Source: Desulfobacteraceae bacterium (lineage in GTDB: Bacteria; Desulfobacterota; DSM-4660; Desulfatiglandales; Desulfatiglandaceae). Taken from it: a stretch of DNA of 7,020 nt. The position numbers and the translations under genes are program-made. The stretch's first letter is position 1. Each line of letters starts with the position of its first letter. The notes beneath the pieces are model-generated. The model saw only the letters and a program-made list of their open reading frames with translations. It was not told the DNA's origin and made no database searches. Of this stretch, positions 6,530 to 7,020 are shown one piece after another. Where the stretch lies: contig JAUWMY010000127.1 of assembly GCA_030612945.1 (NCBI GenBank), positions 1 through 7,020 of the forward strand, given 5' to 3'.

Positions 6530-7020
6530 ATGACCGATAAATATCTTTGTATCCACGGCCACTTCTATCAACCGCCTCGTGAGAATCCCTGGCTGGAATT
6601 CGTTGAATACCAGGCTTCGGCCCAGCCTTATCACGATTGGAATGAGCGCATCACGCGGGAATGCTATGGACCCAATACTCGCGCTCGCCTGCACGACCAG
6701 GAGGGCCATATTAAGAAACTGCTCAACAACTATGAGCACATGAGTTTCAACTTTGGCCCTACCCTGCTCTCCTGGCTGGAAAAGGCCCACTCCTGGATCT
6801 ATGACCAGATTCTAACTGCGGACCTGGCCAGTCGAGACCGCTACCAGGGTCACGGCAATGCCCTGGCCCAGGTCTATAACCACATCATTATGCCCCTTGC
6901 ACAACCCAGGGACAAACTGACACAAATTCGATGGGGCCGGGCCGATTTCGAGCAACGGTTTGGACGGCAGGCCGAGGGGATGTGGCTGGCCGAGACCGCG
7001 GTTGATATGGAGACACTGGA
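6530..7020 (+). CDS. GH57-type glycoside hydrolase (DUF3536-like), N-terminal part only, cut by the window end
   Basis: An open frame runs from ATG 6530 to the right edge, giving 163 residues with no stop. It begins MTDKYLCIHGHFYQPPREN, which carries the HGHFYQP segment typical of the first conserved region of family 57 glycoside hydrolases. Other matching stretches are ECYGPNTRARL (44-54) and, further in, NNYEHMSFNFGPTLLSWLE and GHGNALAQVYNHIIMPLA. Near the edge, RWGRADFEQRFGR is followed by GMWLAETAVD. These are the pattern of the large GH57 proteins that also carry a DUF3536 domain. Members act on alpha-glucans or related polymers; the exact reaction is not known here. The catalytic residues lie beyond the window. 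AGGAG (6511-6515) is 14 nt upstream, a rather long spacing, but no better in-frame ATG or GTG exists nearby. No signal peptide is visible, so the enzyme is probably cytoplasmic, perhaps in storage-glucan metabolism. Confidence 0.85.
   Translation, partial: MTDKYLCIHGHFYQPPRENPWLEFVEYQASAQPYHDWNERITRECYGPNTRARLHDQEGHIKKLLNNYEHMSFNFGPTLLSWLEKAHSWIYDQILTADLASRDRYQGHGNALAQVYNHIIMPLAQPRDKLTQIRWGRADFEQRFGRQAEGMWLAETAVDMETL

Noticed and set aside
6449..6790. A 113-codon minus-strand frame at the right end.
   Set aside because: It is antisense to the GH57 coding frame, which has strong family motifs and its own promoter and ribosome site.

Overview
The window looks like bacterial chromosome, most likely from an anaerobic, lipid- or aromatic-degrading Desulfobacterota-type organism. 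That assignment is an inference. It rests on a 3-hydroxyacyl-CoA dehydrogenase/enoyl-CoA hydratase fusion in the dehydrogenase-first order, an accessory protein for selenium-dependent molybdenum hydroxylases, a single-subunit quinone-type glycerol-3-phosphate dehydrogenase, and long AT-rich intergenic gaps full of short degenerate repeats.

Layout. Positions 1-552 are non-coding apart from a possible 16-codon gene tail at the left edge. They hold a repeat element of about 390 bp with related inverted ends. Positions 553-2949 carry two plus-strand genes 15 nt apart: a TatD-family metal-dependent nuclease/hydrolase and GlpD. Positions 2950-3342 are a convergent gap with tandem and inverted AGGATA/ACAGGA repeats and a strong GC hairpin. 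Positions 3343-6216 carry two minus-strand genes 39 nt apart, transcribed yqeB first and then the dehydrogenase/hydratase fusion. Positions 6217-6529 are a divergent control region with two good sigma70-like promoters pointing outward and, between them, a 112-bp element with perfect 17-bp inverted ends. From 6530 to the right edge runs the start of a GH57-type glycoside hydrolase (DUF3536-like), cut by the window end.

How the genes fit together. GlpD feeds glycerol-3-phosphate electrons into the quinone pool. The fusion protein should carry out the middle two steps of a beta-oxidation-type CoA pathway. YqeB is thought to help mature selenium-dependent molybdenum hydroxylases, yet no hydroxylase is in the window, so its pairing with an acyl-CoA enzyme is the main functional puzzle. 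The most unusual features are two active-site substitutions in the dehydrogenase half of the fusion, a predicted leaderless start for yqeB, and the small inverted-repeat element between the divergent promoters. I found no CRISPR array, tRNA, rRNA or transposase gene, and no clear evidence of a wholly new system.
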